DNA of 64,000 nt. Source: Thalassotalea nanhaiensis (GTDB lineage Bacteria > Pseudomonadota > Gammaproteobacteria > Enterobacterales > Alteromonadaceae). Below are positions 8,905 through 18,200 of the stretch, in pieces. Every line of letters starts with the position of its first letter. Position 1 is the stretch's first letter. Position numbers and translations under genes: made by a program. The notes under the pieces were generated by a model. That model was not told the origin of the DNA and searched no databases. It was given only the letters and a program-made list of their open reading frames with translations. The stretch lies in NCBI RefSeq assembly GCF_031583575.1, contig NZ_CP134146.1:2170001-2234000 (forward strand). The letters run 5' to 3'.

Positions 8905-9603
8905 ATGAATACGTTATCAAGACAGTACTTCATAGGAATTTGTTTTGTTATTTTATTGTCTTTTATTTCCCTAATTTATTTAATAAATAAAACGTCTCAA
9001 CAAAACCTTCAACCACCACCGAAGATCAGTGGCACAATACTTATCGATCCATATCCACTAAGCCCCTTTGCTTTAGTCGATCAAGATAATCGGATATTTA
9101 ACAATAGTAATTTAACCGGTGATTGGCATCTAGTGAGCTATGGTTATCTACAGTGCCCTGATGTTTGCCCAACCAGCTTATTATTATTAACACGAATTAA
9201 GGAACAATTGTTTGATAGTTCGTATATGCTCAATGTCGTTTTTTACACCGTAGATCCAGTAAGAGATAGACCAAAAAATTTAAAAAAATATTTAAGATAT
9301 TTTGATGATGAATTTATTGGGTTAACACATCAAAATATTCCACCCAATGAACACGACTTTGCTAAAAGTTTAGGCATTAAAGCAAAAATTGAAACTACCC
9401 AAGTTGAAAACAATCAACAAATTAAAGTAAGCCACGGAGTGCATCTATTTTTAATTAATCCTGCCGGTAAACTTGTAGCCGTTTTTAAACCGCAACCTCA
9501 TTCAATTGGAATTGATGAGCCTTTACCTAGTTTTAACCCCAAGCGTTTATATAAAGATATTACCACTACAATTGATTATTTAAATGTAAGAACTAATAGT
9601 TAG
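8905..9603 (+). CDS. SCO1/SenC family copper chaperone
   Basis: SCO proteins deliver copper to the CuA site of subunit II. The 232-residue protein has one N-terminal membrane anchor (about residues 8-26) and a thioredoxin-fold domain facing the periplasm. The copper site is the CPDVC pair in SYGYLQCPDVCPTSL together with the His in KVSHGVHLFLINPAG. Last gene of the oxidase operon, 8 bases after cyoE. No clear terminator follows it. Confidence 0.93.
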   Translation: MNTLSRQYFIGICFVILLSFISLIYLINKTSQQNLQPPPKISGTILIDPYPLSPFALVDQDNRIFNNSNLTGDWHLVSYGYLQCPDVCPTSLLLLTRIKEQLFDSSYMLNVVFYTVDPVRDRPKNLKKYLRYFDDEFIGLTHQNIPPNEHDFAKSLGIKAKIETTQVENNQQIKVSHGVHLFLINPAGKLVAVFKPQPHSIGIDEPLPSFNPKRLYKDITTTIDYLNVRTNS

Positions 9604-9891
9604 ACCTGCACAATTTCTTCTTTTAATGGCGTATTAACAAAGATAAAACCTTGTACATTATTTTTAAATGTAGGGTACTGACTCGCCAAAATAGGTAAAA
9701 ATCCAACATTTAAGAACCTACCCTTAAAGACTCCGATAACCCTTAATGCTATATGTTCACATTTGTTGTGGATAAATCAGTGATCAAAATCATTTAAACT
9801 TATCTTCAACCGTTGAGTATATTGATATTCAAACGAAAACCTTTACTGTTGGTAACTGCCAGGTATGTAAATATTTACACACTAGGTTGCG
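9604..9891. other. Intergenic region between sco and the GGGTTA repeats
   Basis: No gene is supported here. A stop-free stretch of about 59 codons exists on the minus strand (about 9600-9776), but it lacks a start codon and recognisable motifs. No terminator hairpin with a T run was found after the oxidase operon. Confidence 0.4.
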
Positions 9892-10007
9892 GGGTTAGCA
9901 GGGTTACCGCCGGTAAAACATCAAGGGTTATCAGAGTTATCGAAACCTAGCTGCAAGGAGTTAGTAGGGTTATCTTGATTTTTAAGTTTAGGGTTGTTAG
10001 GGTTATC
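9892..10007 (+). repeat. Seven short GGGTTATC-like direct repeats before hicB
   Basis: Octamers start at 9892 (GGGTTAGC), 9901 (GGGTTACC), 9925 (GGGTTATC), 9934 (GAGTTATC), 9967 (GGGTTATC), 9991 (GGGTTGTT) and 10000 (GGGTTATC). Spacing alternates between short (9 bases, three times) and longer (24-33 bases) intervals. They lie directly upstream of the hicB-like gene, where an autoregulatory operator would be expected, but the link is inference. Confidence 0.6.
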
Positions 10008-10040
10008 GTATATTTATATAAAATTAAGAGAATTACCCTC

Positions 10041-10448
10041 ATGCGCTTCCCCATTGTTTTATTATTTAACCCCGAATCAAATGACTACAAAGTCACAGTT
10101 CCGGACATGCCTGGTTGTAGCTGTCGAGCTAAAACCATGGATATTGCTTTAAATGAAATTATTGCCGTGATAGAGAGTCATCTGTCTTTATTGGCAGAGT
10201 ACTCAGAAGACATCCCAAGTGCTTCAAGTTTTGAAACACATGTGAGTAAAATGGAATTTAGAGGCGGTGTTTGGGCTGTTGTCGATATAGATATCACCCC
10301 TTTTCTAGGTAAAAGCCATAAAATTAATGTGACGTTACCAGAGCTGCTAATTAAGAAAATAGATGAACGCGTTTCATCTAATCCAAACTATTCAACACGT
10401 TCTGGTTTTTTAGCCACTGCGGCAATAAACGAACTAAAAAATAGCTAA
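10041..10448 (+). CDS. Orphan HicB-family antitoxin-like protein
   Basis: A 135-residue protein. The N-terminal part (FPIVLLFNPESNDYKVTVPDMPGCSCRAKTMDIALNEIIAVIESHL) matches the HicB partial RNase H-like fold, and the C-terminal part (INVTLPELLIKKIDERVSSNPNYSTRSGFLATAAINEL) is a ribbon-helix-helix DNA-binding domain. The ATG at 10041 fits the family start. HicB proteins usually neutralise a small RNase toxin HicA encoded next to them; no hicA-like reading frame is seen on either side. It may act only as a transcription regulator or be a relic of a lost toxin-antitoxin pair. Confidence 0.85.
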   Translation: MRFPIVLLFNPESNDYKVTVPDMPGCSCRAKTMDIALNEIIAVIESHLSLLAEYSEDIPSASSFETHVSKMEFRGGVWAVVDIDITPFLGKSHKINVTLPELLIKKIDERVSSNPNYSTRSGFLATAAINELKNS

Positions 10449-10511
10449 ATTTTTTCATAGCTAATATGTATAATTAGCAAGTCCATAAATAATAAATCCA
10501 AGTGGTAAAAA

Positions 10512-11222
10512 ATGAGTAAAAACCTTTTATTGTTAAGTAGTTCAAGAGTTGGCAATACAAAATATTTGCAGCACGCAAAAGAAATGATTAATAACCACCT
10601 TGGTGAAATACGCGAATTAGTATTTATACCATTCGCCGGAGTCACTGTAGATTACGATAAGTATACAGAAATGGTGCAATCTGCTCTGGCTGAGCTAAAC
10701 ATTAAGGTTGTTGGTTTACATACTTTTGAAGATCAAGTATCTGCCATAAACAATGCTGAGGCCGTTGCCATTGGTGGCGGTAATACATTTCATTTGTTAC
10801 ATCAGCTTTATGAAAATGATCTTTTCGAACCCATTCGCCGTAGAACATCAGAAGGTATGCCTTATATAGGCTGGAGCGCTGGCTCTAACGTTGCAGGAAG
10901 TACTATTAGAACAACCAATGATATGCCGATAATTCAACCAAAAAGCTTTGATGCTTTGGGGTTAATTCCTGTTCAATTGAATCCGCATTACACTGATTAC
11001 AATCCTCCAGGACATAATGGTGAAACCAGAGAGCAACGTCTTGCTGAGTTTATGGTATTAAACCCTACTACTTATATTGCAGCCATTGTTGAAGGTACAG
11101 CCTTGAAAGTTGAGGGTAATAAAATGACTCTTATAGGCGGCGAACAAGGCTATTTGTTTTTAAATGGCCAAAAGGACATTATTGAAGCAGGTGCTGACAT
11201 TAGTTTTTTAATTAATGATTAA
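10512..11222 (+). CDS. pepE: Peptidase E (alpha-aspartyl dipeptidase)
   Basis: It hydrolyses dipeptides with N-terminal aspartate in the cytoplasm (family S51). The 236-residue length matches E. coli PepE (229). Visible features: the N-terminal MSKNLLLLSSSRVGNTKYL, the AIGGGNTFHLL segment, and the nucleophile motif GWSAGSNVAG with the catalytic Ser, followed by DALGLIPVQLNPHYTD containing the catalytic His. It is monocistronic and is followed by a strong hairpin. Confidence 0.95.
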   Translation: MSKNLLLLSSSRVGNTKYLQHAKEMINNHLGEIRELVFIPFAGVTVDYDKYTEMVQSALAELNIKVVGLHTFEDQVSAINNAEAVAIGGGNTFHLLHQLYENDLFEPIRRRTSEGMPYIGWSAGSNVAGSTIRTTNDMPIIQPKSFDALGLIPVQLNPHYTDYNPPGHNGETREQRLAEFMVLNPTTYIAAIVEGTALKVEGNKMTLIGGEQGYLFLNGQKDIIEAGADISFLIND

Positions 11223-11231
11223 ATTACCCCT

Positions 11232-11261
11232 GGTAGCAGAGATTTATTAGTCTCTGCTACC
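11232..11261 (+). terminator. Hairpin after pepE
   Basis: An 11-bp perfect stem GGTAGCAGAGA/TCTCTGCTACC with an 8-base loop starts 10 bases after the pepE stop. It lacks a long T run, so it may be a weak terminator or a 3' stabilising hairpin. Confidence 0.5.
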
Positions 11262-11275
11262 TGAGTGATAACGCC

Positions 11276-11311
11276 AACTCGCTATTTTGGAAAATAGCGA
11301 GTTTTAAAAAA
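11276..11311. terminator. Bidirectional terminator between pepE and bioD
   Basis: A 13-bp stem AACTCGCTATTTT/AAAATAGCGAGTT with a 2-base loop is followed by TTTTAAAAAAAA. It can serve pepE (plus) and the bioBFCD operon (minus). Confidence 0.6.
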
Positions 11312-11317
11312 AACGGG

Positions 11318-11989
11318 TTATCCAAGTAATGGTTTTATATCTATTGAGTTTATCGCTTGTTCTATATCGCTTATAAATCCAAGTCGCCCTATCAGCGGAG
11401 CTTTAATGGTAGATTCAAGTAATTGAATGTTTTCTTCAAGATATGGCATATGGACAGGATGGTTAGCTATCCACCCTACAACATTTACACCATCATTAAC
11501 GATACTTTCATAAGTTAATATGGCATGATTCAAACAACCCAACTTCATACCTATAACTAAAATCACATCCATTTGTTGCTGTTGAACAAAACCAGATAAA
11601 AACTCACCATTACCTAATGGTAAACGCCAGCCTCCCGCGCCTTCTGTAATGATCACATCCGGTTTGATTTTGATAACATCATTAAAATGAGTACTAATGA
11701 TTTCTGTAGATATCTCTGTGCTTTCACTAAGTGCAGCAATATGAGGTGCAATTGGCTCTGCAAACGCAATAGGGTTAATATTTGCAATTGATTGGTCACA
11801 ATTAGCCTGACCTTGCAAAAGCTTAGCATCGAGATTAACCAACTGTTCATTGATCAATTCACATCCGGCAGAAACAGGTTTAAATACTGCAACCTTTGAA
11901 TTACTGGTAACAAACGCAGCAGTTAAGGCAGTAGCAACCAAGGTTTTACCTGCATCAGTATCTGTTGCTGTTATAAAGTATTTATTCAT
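11318..11989 (-). CDS. bioD: Dethiobiotin synthetase
   Basis: It closes the ureido ring of dethiobiotin from 7,8-diaminopelargonate, CO2 and ATP. The 223-residue protein starts at the ATG at 11989 (MNKYFITATDTDAGKTLVATAL); the family P-loop TDAGKT sits right at the N-terminus and supports this start over an upstream one. The EGAGGWRLPL motif is present. Last gene of the operon; its start overlaps the end of bioC by 8 bases. Confidence 0.95.
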   Translation of the reverse strand: MNKYFITATDTDAGKTLVATALTAAFVTSNSKVAVFKPVSAGCELINEQLVNLDAKLLQGQANCDQSIANINPIAFAEPIAPHIAALSESTEISTEIISTHFNDVIKIKPDVIITEGAGGWRLPLGNGEFLSGFVQQQQMDVILVIGMKLGCLNHAILTYESIVNDGVNVVGWIANHPVHMPYLEENIQLLESTIKAPLIGRLGFISDIEQAINSIDIKPLLG

Positions 11990-12767
11990 GATTATTAACC
12001 ACCATACCAGTACAAAGTTGATACGTTGCAGGATAAGCACCCTGCTCAGTTAAATAGCCATCATAGGCTTGCGTCATCTTTTTCCAACTGTCTTTACCAG
12101 ATAAACCTTTACGTGTTCGTTTAGGTACTTTACTAGCCCCTAGGTTTTTAAGCTCTTTTGCTAGATGCTTTACGTTTTCGTAATCAAGTACAACAGGCTG
12201 TTGTTCAAGCTCTGAGATACTTAAACCACTAACGTGTAGTGATTTTTCAATATCATTAAGCTTACTAAAATCAATGACATGTTTATCAGTATCGACACTA
12301 AGCCATGACTGCTTTAATTCAAATAAAGTACCGTCTAACAAACTTGAAAAAATGAAAACCCCATCTGGTTTCAATATTCGTTTTATTTCAGCAAATGCAT
12401 CGGTTAATGGATCACACCATTGAATGGCTAGGTTCGAAAACACTATATCAACACTGTTATCCATTAACGGAATGCTGTGAATGTCGGCATTGAGCCAATT
12501 TATTTTATCGTTTCGGTTCAGATTAGAAAAATTTAACATTTCTTTTGATAAGTCTAGCCCTATCACATGGTTAAATTGTGTTGCTAATACGTCAGCAAAG
12601 TAACCTGTACCGCAACCTAAATCTAAAACAACACTCTCGGATTTCTTAGGTAAGTTTGATAACAATAATTCACCGGAAAAACGCTGTAATCTAGCAGAGC
12701 CATCATAAGATGACGATGCATTACCGAACGTATTTGCTATTTGTCTTTTTATTTGTTCTGCAGGCAT
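11982..12767 (-). CDS. bioC: Malonyl-ACP O-methyltransferase
   Basis: It methylates malonyl-ACP so that the fatty acid synthase can build the pimeloyl chain of biotin. The 261-residue class I SAM-dependent methyltransferase shows VLDLGCGTGYFADVL (SAM motif I), then DLSKEMLNF and NLAIQWCDPL as in BioC. The N-terminal RQIANTFGNASSSYDGSARLQ is characteristic of BioC. It overlaps bioF by 19 bases and bioD by 8, consistent with coupled translation. Confidence 0.95.
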   Translation of the reverse strand: MPAEQIKRQIANTFGNASSSYDGSARLQRFSGELLLSNLPKKSESVVLDLGCGTGYFADVLATQFNHVIGLDLSKEMLNFSNLNRNDKINWLNADIHSIPLMDNSVDIVFSNLAIQWCDPLTDAFAEIKRILKPDGVFIFSSLLDGTLFELKQSWLSVDTDKHVIDFSKLNDIEKSLHVSGLSISELEQQPVVLDYENVKHLAKELKNLGASKVPKRTRKGLSGKDSWKKMTQAYDGYLTEQGAYPATYQLCTGMVVNNHE

Positions 12768-13924
12768 TTGCCTAACACCTCATTGATGCAATTGGCTAAC
12801 TCACTGATATCTTTATCATTATGATTTGCCGTTATGGTTACGCGTAACCGTGACTTTCCTTTTTCAACGGTAGGAGGCCTAATCGCGGTTAGCCAAAAAC
12901 CTCTATTTTTTAATTGCTCTTGGCAATACAATGCATTTTCTTCACTACCGGTAAATACACCAATAATTGACGATTGAGAATCAGTAATTTCAATACTGGC
13001 ATCAAGCTTCGATTTAAACAATTGACTAAGCGCGCTTATTTTTTCTCTTCGCCAATGCTCTGTCTGACAAAGTTTAATACTGGCAATTGTCGCCATTGCG
13101 TTGGCGGCAGGCATTGCCGTTGAATAAATATAGTCACGACACCGATTTACTAAATAATCGATAAGCTCTTCGCTGCCGGCAATCGCTGCACCTTGTGTTG
13201 CTAGTGCTTTGCCAAAGGTGATCATTTGAATAAGATGACTGCCCTTTTTAAGGTTTTGCTGTGCAATAGTGCCTTGGCCGGTACTACCCAATACGCCAAC
13301 CCCATGTGCATCATCAATATATAAATTAGCTTGGTGTTTTATGGCAACATCATTTAGGCCTGACACATCACCTACATCACCATCCATACTGTAAACACCT
13401 TCAGCAACAATAAGTTTATCTTCGCAATTACTATTGCTCAGCATATTGCTAAGTTGACTAATGTCATTGTGTTTAAATCGTCTACTTAACGCTTTTGAGT
13501 TAAATGCCCCGTCTATAAGCGACGCGTGACTGAGCTTATCGAGAAAGTAACCGGTACTTTTATTTTGTCCTAAGGTTGATAGCACACCTGAGTTTGCACT
13601 AAACCCAGTTGAAAATAATAAACATTTTGGTGCTTCTAACCAATCGGCAATCAACTCTTCCAGTTCCTGATGTACCTTAGTGTAGCCGGTAACTAAACTA
13701 GACGAACTAGAGCTACAGCCAAACTGATTAATCCCTCTTATATAGGCAGACTTTAAATCATCATGTTGGCTTAAACCAAGGTAATCATTACTGGAAAAGT
13801 TTATGTATTGTTCACCTTGATGAATCAACAAACGTCCCGTGCCTTTATCTAATTCTTTGCGGGAACGATAAAGGTTCTGCGTTTTTTGGTGCGCAATTTG
13901 CGATTGAATAAAAGAAAAAGTCAT
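12749..13924 (-). CDS. bioF: 8-amino-7-oxononanoate synthase
   Basis: A PLP enzyme that condenses pimeloyl-ACP (or CoA) with L-alanine. At 391 residues it matches E. coli BioF (384). NFSSNDYLGLSQH near the N-terminus, YIDDAHGVGVLG and MITFGKALATQGAAIAGS with the PLP lysine K239 are all present. It lies 18 bases after bioB in the minus-strand operon bioB-bioF-bioC-bioD. Confidence 0.97.
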   Translation of the reverse strand: MTFSFIQSQIAHQKTQNLYRSRKELDKGTGRLLIHQGEQYINFSSNDYLGLSQHDDLKSAYIRGINQFGCSSSSSSLVTGYTKVHQELEELIADWLEAPKCLLFSTGFSANSGVLSTLGQNKSTGYFLDKLSHASLIDGAFNSKALSRRFKHNDISQLSNMLSNSNCEDKLIVAEGVYSMDGDVGDVSGLNDVAIKHQANLYIDDAHGVGVLGSTGQGTIAQQNLKKGSHLIQMITFGKALATQGAAIAGSEELIDYLVNRCRDYIYSTAMPAANAMATIASIKLCQTEHWRREKISALSQLFKSKLDASIEITDSQSSIIGVFTGSEENALYCQEQLKNRGFWLTAIRPPTVEKGKSRLRVTITANHNDKDISELANCINEVLGKCLQNK

Positions 13925-13942
13925 TTTACTAACGTTGACAAC

Positions 13943-15001
13943 TTACACGCTTGCGTCGTAAAACAAATCTTTGTTTTCGTTGTTCACAATAGCTGTTCTT
14001 AACGCATATTCTTCGTCCGCTTGTTGGCCATGAGTTTGTGCATTTAATCGTTCGGTATTTATACCTAACTTCTTAAATAACATCATATCGGCATCTGCTT
14101 CCGGGTTATCAGTAGTCAGTAATTTACAACCGTAGAAAATTGAGTTAGCTCCGGCAAGGAAACACATCGCTTGCATTTGTTCGTTCATGGCATCTCGACC
14201 AGCAGATAATCTAACGTGAGACTTTGGCATCATGATACGAGCGACTGCAATACAACGGATGAAGTCGAAGTTATCTAAATCAGCAACGTCTGCTAATGGT
14301 GTACCATCAATTTTTACTAACATATTAATTGGCACACTTTCAGGTTGTTTATCAAGATTAGCAAGTTGTACTAATAATGATGCCCGATCAACTGAAGTTT
14401 CGCCAAGCCCCATAATACCACCACTGCACACTTTCATGCCTGAGCCACGAACATTGTCTAAGGTGTCTAATCGGTCTTGATACGTTCGAGTAGTAATAAT
14501 TTGGTTATAATGTTCAGGTGAAGTATCCAGGTTATGATTATAGTAATCCAGACCAGCTTCGCTTAGCGTGTCAGCTTGGTCTTTAGACAGCATACCAAGT
14601 GTCATACAAGTTTCTAATCCTAACTCTCTTACACCTTCAACCATTTTAACAATATGGGGCATATCTCGTTCTTTTGGATTTCTCCAACCAGCGCCCATAC
14701 AAAAACGCGTTGAACCTTGGGCCTTGGCTTTTTTAGCTGCCTCAAGTACATTTTCAACTTCCATTAATTTTTCTTTATCAACATCGGTAGTGTATCGGGC
14801 GCTTTGCGAACAGTATTTACAATCTTCAGGACATGCGCCTGTTTTAATAGATAATAGTGTGCTTACTTGCACTTCATTCGGATTAAAATGCGTTCGGTGC
14901 ACAGTTTGTGCTTGAAACATTAGGTCGTTAAACGGTAAATTGAAAAGTGCTTGTACTTCAGATACGGTCCAATCATTTCGGACGATGGCATTTATTGACA
15001 T
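13943..15001 (-). CDS. bioB: Biotin synthase (radical SAM)
   Basis: It inserts sulfur into dethiobiotin. The 352-residue protein has the radical SAM cluster motif C57-PED-C61-KY-C64 and the [12 protein letters not shown] region (Asn and Asp) typical of BioB. First gene of bioBFCD; the ATG at 15001 faces a 105-bp divergent region shared with bioA that holds a candidate BirA operator and a consensus-like promoter. Confidence 0.98.
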   Translation of the reverse strand: MSINAIVRNDWTVSEVQALFNLPFNDLMFQAQTVHRTHFNPNEVQVSTLLSIKTGACPEDCKYCSQSARYTTDVDKEKLMEVENVLEAAKKAKAQGSTRFCMGAGWRNPKERDMPHIVKMVEGVRELGLETCMTLGMLSKDQADTLSEAGLDYYNHNLDTSPEHYNQIITTRTYQDRLDTLDNVRGSGMKVCSGGIMGLGETSVDRASLLVQLANLDKQPESVPINMLVKIDGTPLADVADLDNFDFIRCIAVARIMMPKSHVRLSAGRDAMNEQMQAMCFLAGANSIFYGCKLLTTDNPEADADMMLFKKLGINTERLNAQTHGQQADEEYALRTAIVNNENKDLFYDASV

Positions 15002-15052
15002 AAGATTCTCTGTAAATGTAACGGGTTATTGCAAGTTTTGCTTTTAATCGGT

Positions 15053-15080
15053 AGTCTAGCTTTCTCAACTTTCCTGTCAA
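15053..15080 (-). promoter_or_regulatory. bioB promoter
   Basis: On the minus strand, TTGACA (15080-15075) is separated by 16 bases from TAGACT (15058-15053). The -35 box is a perfect consensus match and falls inside the left half of the putative BirA operator, so BirA binding would block this promoter. Confidence 0.65.
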
Positions 15081-15106
15081 CTAACTAAAAGACTATTTGT
15101 TTACCT
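15074..15106. promoter_or_regulatory. Putative BirA operator between bioB and bioA
   Basis: Left half CTGTCAACT and right half TGTTTACCT are separated by exactly 15 bases. The known gammaproteobacterial BirA consensus is TTGTAAACC-N15-GGTTTACAA; each half here matches 6 of 9 positions and the spacing is exact. Position in the divergent bioA/bioB region supports the call. It ends directly before the bioA ATG, so it would act on bioA as a roadblock or by covering its 5' leader. Confidence 0.6.
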
Positions 15107-16408
15107 ATGGTTAAAAACTATACAGATATTTTATCGTATGACCAAGAACATCTTTGGCATCCATACACATCTATGACCAACCCGCTGCCTTCTTATGTCG
15201 TGGAAGACGCAGAAGGGGTTTACTTGCAGTTGGCAAGTGGCGAAAGAATAATCGATGGCATGTCATCCTGGTGGTCAGTGGTACATGGGTATAATCATCC
15301 AGTATTGAATACTGCAATGAAAGCTCAAATAGACAAATTTTCGCATGTAATGTTCGGCGGGTTAACTCACAGCCCTGCAGTAGAGTTGGCCGAAAAACTT
15401 ATTAATTTAACGCCTGAAGGTTTAAACAAAGTATTTCTTGCTGATAGTGGCTCGGTTGCCGTTGAAGTTGCGATAAAAATGGCGATTCAATACCAGCACA
15501 GTAAAAATAAACCTTCGAAAAATAAGTTACTCACCATTAAAAATGGTTATCACGGTGATACATTTGCAGCAATGTCTGTATGCGACCCGGTTAATGGCAT
15601 GCATCAGTTATTCAGCGGTTTTATTACAGAGAATTATTTTGCAGATGCTCCGAAAATTGGATTTGATGAAACATGGCATGAATCAGAACTAGACAGTTTA
15701 AAGAATCAACTTGCTGACAATCATCAACACATTGCTGCGCTTATTCTAGAGCCGATAGTGCAAGGGGCTGGTGGTATGCGCTTTTATAATCCCGAGTTTT
15801 TAGCGGGATGTCGAGAATTATGCGATCAATACGATGTATTACTCATTGCTGATGAAATTGCTACAGGCTTTGGTCGCAGTGGTAAATTATTTGCCTGCGA
15901 ACATGCCAATATCAGTCCAGATATTTTATGTCTAGGGAAAGCATTAACTGGTGGCTACCTGACCCTTGCTGCAACGTTATGTACTGACACCGTTGCTAAT
16001 ACAATCAGTGAAGGTGAAGCAGGCGTATTTATGCATGGCCCAACCTTTATGGGCAACCCGCTTGCGTGTGCAGCGGCTAATGCCAGTTTAGAGTTACTTA
16101 TTGAAAATAACTGGCAAAGCCAGGTAAGTGATATTGAATCACAATTAAAAGCTGAACTTTTGCCGTTAATTAGCAGCAAAAATGTAGAAAATGTTCGTGT
16201 CCTTGGCGCAATTGGCGTTATTGAAGCTAAATACCCTGTGAATATGGCGGTTATACAAAAAAGATTTGTTGAATTAGGGGTTTGGGTAAGACCTTTTGGC
16301 AAACTTATTTATATAATGCCACCGTTTGTAATAAGCCCTGACGAGTTATATAAACTTACCACTGCAATGGCTAAAATCGTTGATTGTGATGATGTTTTTA
16401 ATAAATAA
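15107..16408 (+). CDS. bioA: Adenosylmethionine-8-amino-7-oxononanoate aminotransferase
   Basis: It makes 7,8-diaminopelargonate using S-adenosylmethionine as amino donor. The 433-residue class III aminotransferase has HLWHPYTSM and GMSSWWSVVHGYNHP (BioA signatures), the cofactor aspartate in LLIADEIATGFGRSG, and the PLP lysine K278 in LGKALTGG. The start aligns with E. coli BioA, although no Shine-Dalgarno sequence stands before it; the operator occupies that space. It is transcribed divergently from bioBFCD. Confidence 0.97.
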   Translation: MVKNYTDILSYDQEHLWHPYTSMTNPLPSYVVEDAEGVYLQLASGERIIDGMSSWWSVVHGYNHPVLNTAMKAQIDKFSHVMFGGLTHSPAVELAEKLINLTPEGLNKVFLADSGSVAVEVAIKMAIQYQHSKNKPSKNKLLTIKNGYHGDTFAAMSVCDPVNGMHQLFSGFITENYFADAPKIGFDETWHESELDSLKNQLADNHQHIAALILEPIVQGAGGMRFYNPEFLAGCRELCDQYDVLLIADEIATGFGRSGKLFACEHANISPDILCLGKALTGGYLTLAATLCTDTVANTISEGEAGVFMHGPTFMGNPLACAAANASLELLIENNWQSQVSDIESQLKAELLPLISSKNVENVRVLGAIGVIEAKYPVNMAVIQKRFVELGVWVRPFGKLIYIMPPFVISPDELYKLTTAMAKIVDCDDVFNK

Positions 16409-16568
16409 GCTTAACAAACACTAAAATAAGCAAAAACTGGCTCATAAAAGTAAGAATTACTTGAGTCTATTGTTAGCGTAGGTAAAATACATCAACTTAA
16501 TAAATGCATATTAAAAATTACATGCATTTACCAATTTACTAATTATTCAAAATAAAATGAGGTCAATA

Positions 16569-17969
16569 ATGACATTTACTGCAATTACTGATGCCCTAGC
16601 GGGTAAATCAGCTGTTGGTGAAACAGTGACAGTAAAGGGTTGGATCAGAACCCGCCGCGACTCAAAAGCCGGTATTTCCTTTTTAGCTATTCACGATGGT
16701 TCGTGTTTCGATCCTATTCAAGCAGTTGTGCCAAGTGATTTGAATAATTATGAAGAAGAAGTTTTAAAATTAACTACTGGTGCTTCCGTTTCTGTAACGG
16801 GTACTTTGGTTGAGTCAATGGGTAAAGGCCAATCGTTTGAAATTCAAGCGACCAATGTTGAAGTACTTGGATTTGTTGAAGACCCGGATACATACCCTAT
16901 GGCCGCTAAACGTCATTCAATTGAGTTTTTGCGCGAGCAAGCACACTTGCGTAACCGCACAAACATTGGTGGTGCAGTAACGCGCGTTCGTAACTGTTTA
17001 GCTCAAGCGATTCATCGCTTCATGCATGAAAAAGGTTACTTTTGGATCAGCACGCCACTAATTACAGGCTCTGATACTGAAGGTGCTGGTGAAATGTTCC
17101 GTGTAAGTACTTTAGATTTAGAGAACTTGCCTCGTGATGATAAAGGCGCTGTTGATTACACAGAAGATTTCTTCGGTAAAGAAACATTTTTAACGGTATC
17201 TGGTCAGCTTAATGCTGAAACGCTAGCCTGTGCCATGTCTAAGGTTTATACCTTTGGACCAACGTTCCGTGCTGAAAATTCAAATACGTCTCGTCATTTA
17301 GCCGAGTTTTGGATGATGGAACCAGAAATTGCCTTTGCTGATTTAGGTGATGCAGCTACCCTTGCAGAAGAAATGTTACGTTACGTATTTAAAGCAGTTT
17401 TAGAAGAACGCCCAGATGACATGGCTTTCTTCCAACAACGTGTTGATAAAACTGTTATTGATCGTTTGCAATCAGTCGTAGAATCAGACTTCGCACGTAT
17501 GGATTACACCGATGCTATCGAAATCTTACAAAAATGTGGTAAGAAGTTTGAGAACAAAGTTGAATGGGGTGTAGATTTAAATTCTGAGCACGAACGCTAC
17601 CTTGCTGAAGAGCATGTTAAAGGGCCACTTGTGTTAATGAATTACCCGAAAGACATTAAAGCATTCTATATGCGTTTGAATGATGACGGTAAAACCGTTG
17701 CAGCTATGGATGTACTTGCACCAGGTATTGGTGAAATTATCGGTGGCGCTCAGCGTGAAGAACGTTTAGATGTTCTCGATATGCGTTTAGATGAAATGGG
17801 CTTAGACAAAGCTGATTACAGTTGGTACCGCGATTTACGTCGTTACGGTACAGTTCCTCACGCTGGTTTTGGTCTAGGTTTTGAACGATTAGTTGCCTAT
17901 GCAACTGGTATGCAAAACGTACGTGACGTGATCCCTTTCCCACGCACACCAAACAATGCGGAATACTAA
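16569..17969 (+). CDS. asnS: Asparaginyl-tRNA synthetase
   Basis: It charges tRNA-Asn. The ATG at 16569 gives 466 residues, the same as E. coli AsnS; an in-frame ATG at 16557 is less likely because AGGTC lies between the two at ribosome-binding distance. An N-terminal OB-fold anticodon domain ([14 protein letters not shown]) is followed by the class II catalytic core: motif 2 [22 protein letters not shown] and motif 3 [13 protein letters not shown] strong terminator follows. Confidence 0.98.
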   Translation: MTFTAITDALAGKSAVGETVTVKGWIRTRRDSKAGISFLAIHDGSCFDPIQAVVPSDLNNYEEEVLKLTTGASVSVTGTLVESMGKGQSFEIQATNVEVLGFVEDPDTYPMAAKRHSIEFLREQAHLRNRTNIGGAVTRVRNCLAQAIHRFMHEKGYFWISTPLITGSDTEGAGEMFRVSTLDLENLPRDDKGAVDYTEDFFGKETFLTVSGQLNAETLACAMSKVYTFGPTFRAENSNTSRHLAEFWMMEPEIAFADLGDAATLAEEMLRYVFKAVLEERPDDMAFFQQRVDKTVIDRLQSVVESDFARMDYTDAIEILQKCGKKFENKVEWGVDLNSEHERYLAEEHVKGPLVLMNYPKDIKAFYMRLNDDGKTVAAMDVLAPGIGEIIGGAQREERLDVLDMRLDEMGLDKADYSWYRDLRRYGTVPHAGFGLGFERLVAYATGMQNVRDVIPFPRTPNNAEY

Positions 17970-18000
17970 TTTGTGATCCTCAAAATCATAAATGACAAAC

Positions 18001-18028
18001 AAAAAGGCGCATCAGCGCCTTTTTTTTT
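18001..18028 (+). terminator. asnS terminator
   Basis: Stem AAAGGCGC/GCGCCTTT with an ATCA loop followed by nine T residues. The hairpin repeat array begins immediately at the end of the T run. Confidence 0.9.
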
Positions 18029-18195
18029 ACTTCAGGGATGAAGGAATGCCAAGCTTACATGGATGTTTAAAGGTTGGTTCACTTCAGGGAAGAAGTAATG
18101 TCAATTTACCATGGATGGTTTGAAATTGACTTCAGGGATGAAGTAATGTCAATTTGCCATGGACGGTATGAAATTGACTTCAGGGCTGAAGTATT
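18029..18195 (+). repeat. Tandem hairpin repeat, locus A (about 3.5 units of 48-52 bp)
   Basis: Units start at 18029, 18081, 18129 and 18177 (the last is partial). Each has a small hairpin CTTCA-GGGA-TGAAG, the linker (G/T)AATG, then a longer hairpin. In units 2 and 3 the long hairpin has arms GTCAATTT/AAATTGAC and a centre CCATGG-A-(T/C)GG; in unit 1 the arms are CCAAGCTT/AAAGGTTGG with centre ACATGGATGT. Arm sequences differ while pairing is kept. The related arrays at 22752 and 34700 share the design. Confidence 0.85.
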
Positions 18196-18200
18196 GCCTA

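Noticed and set aside
9600-9776. Minus-strand stop-free stretch of about 59 codons after sco
   Set aside because: It has no start codon, no ribosome site and no recognised motif; a length of this order is expected by chance.
9890-10007. TTAGGG telomere-like or G-quadruplex element
   Set aside because: The GGGTTA units are irregularly spaced and degenerate, and lie in the middle of a chromosome; they are better described as short direct repeats.
9850-10040. Possible hicA toxin gene before hicB
   Set aside because: No frame with HicA-like sequence exists; the region is made of GGGTTATC repeats and stops.
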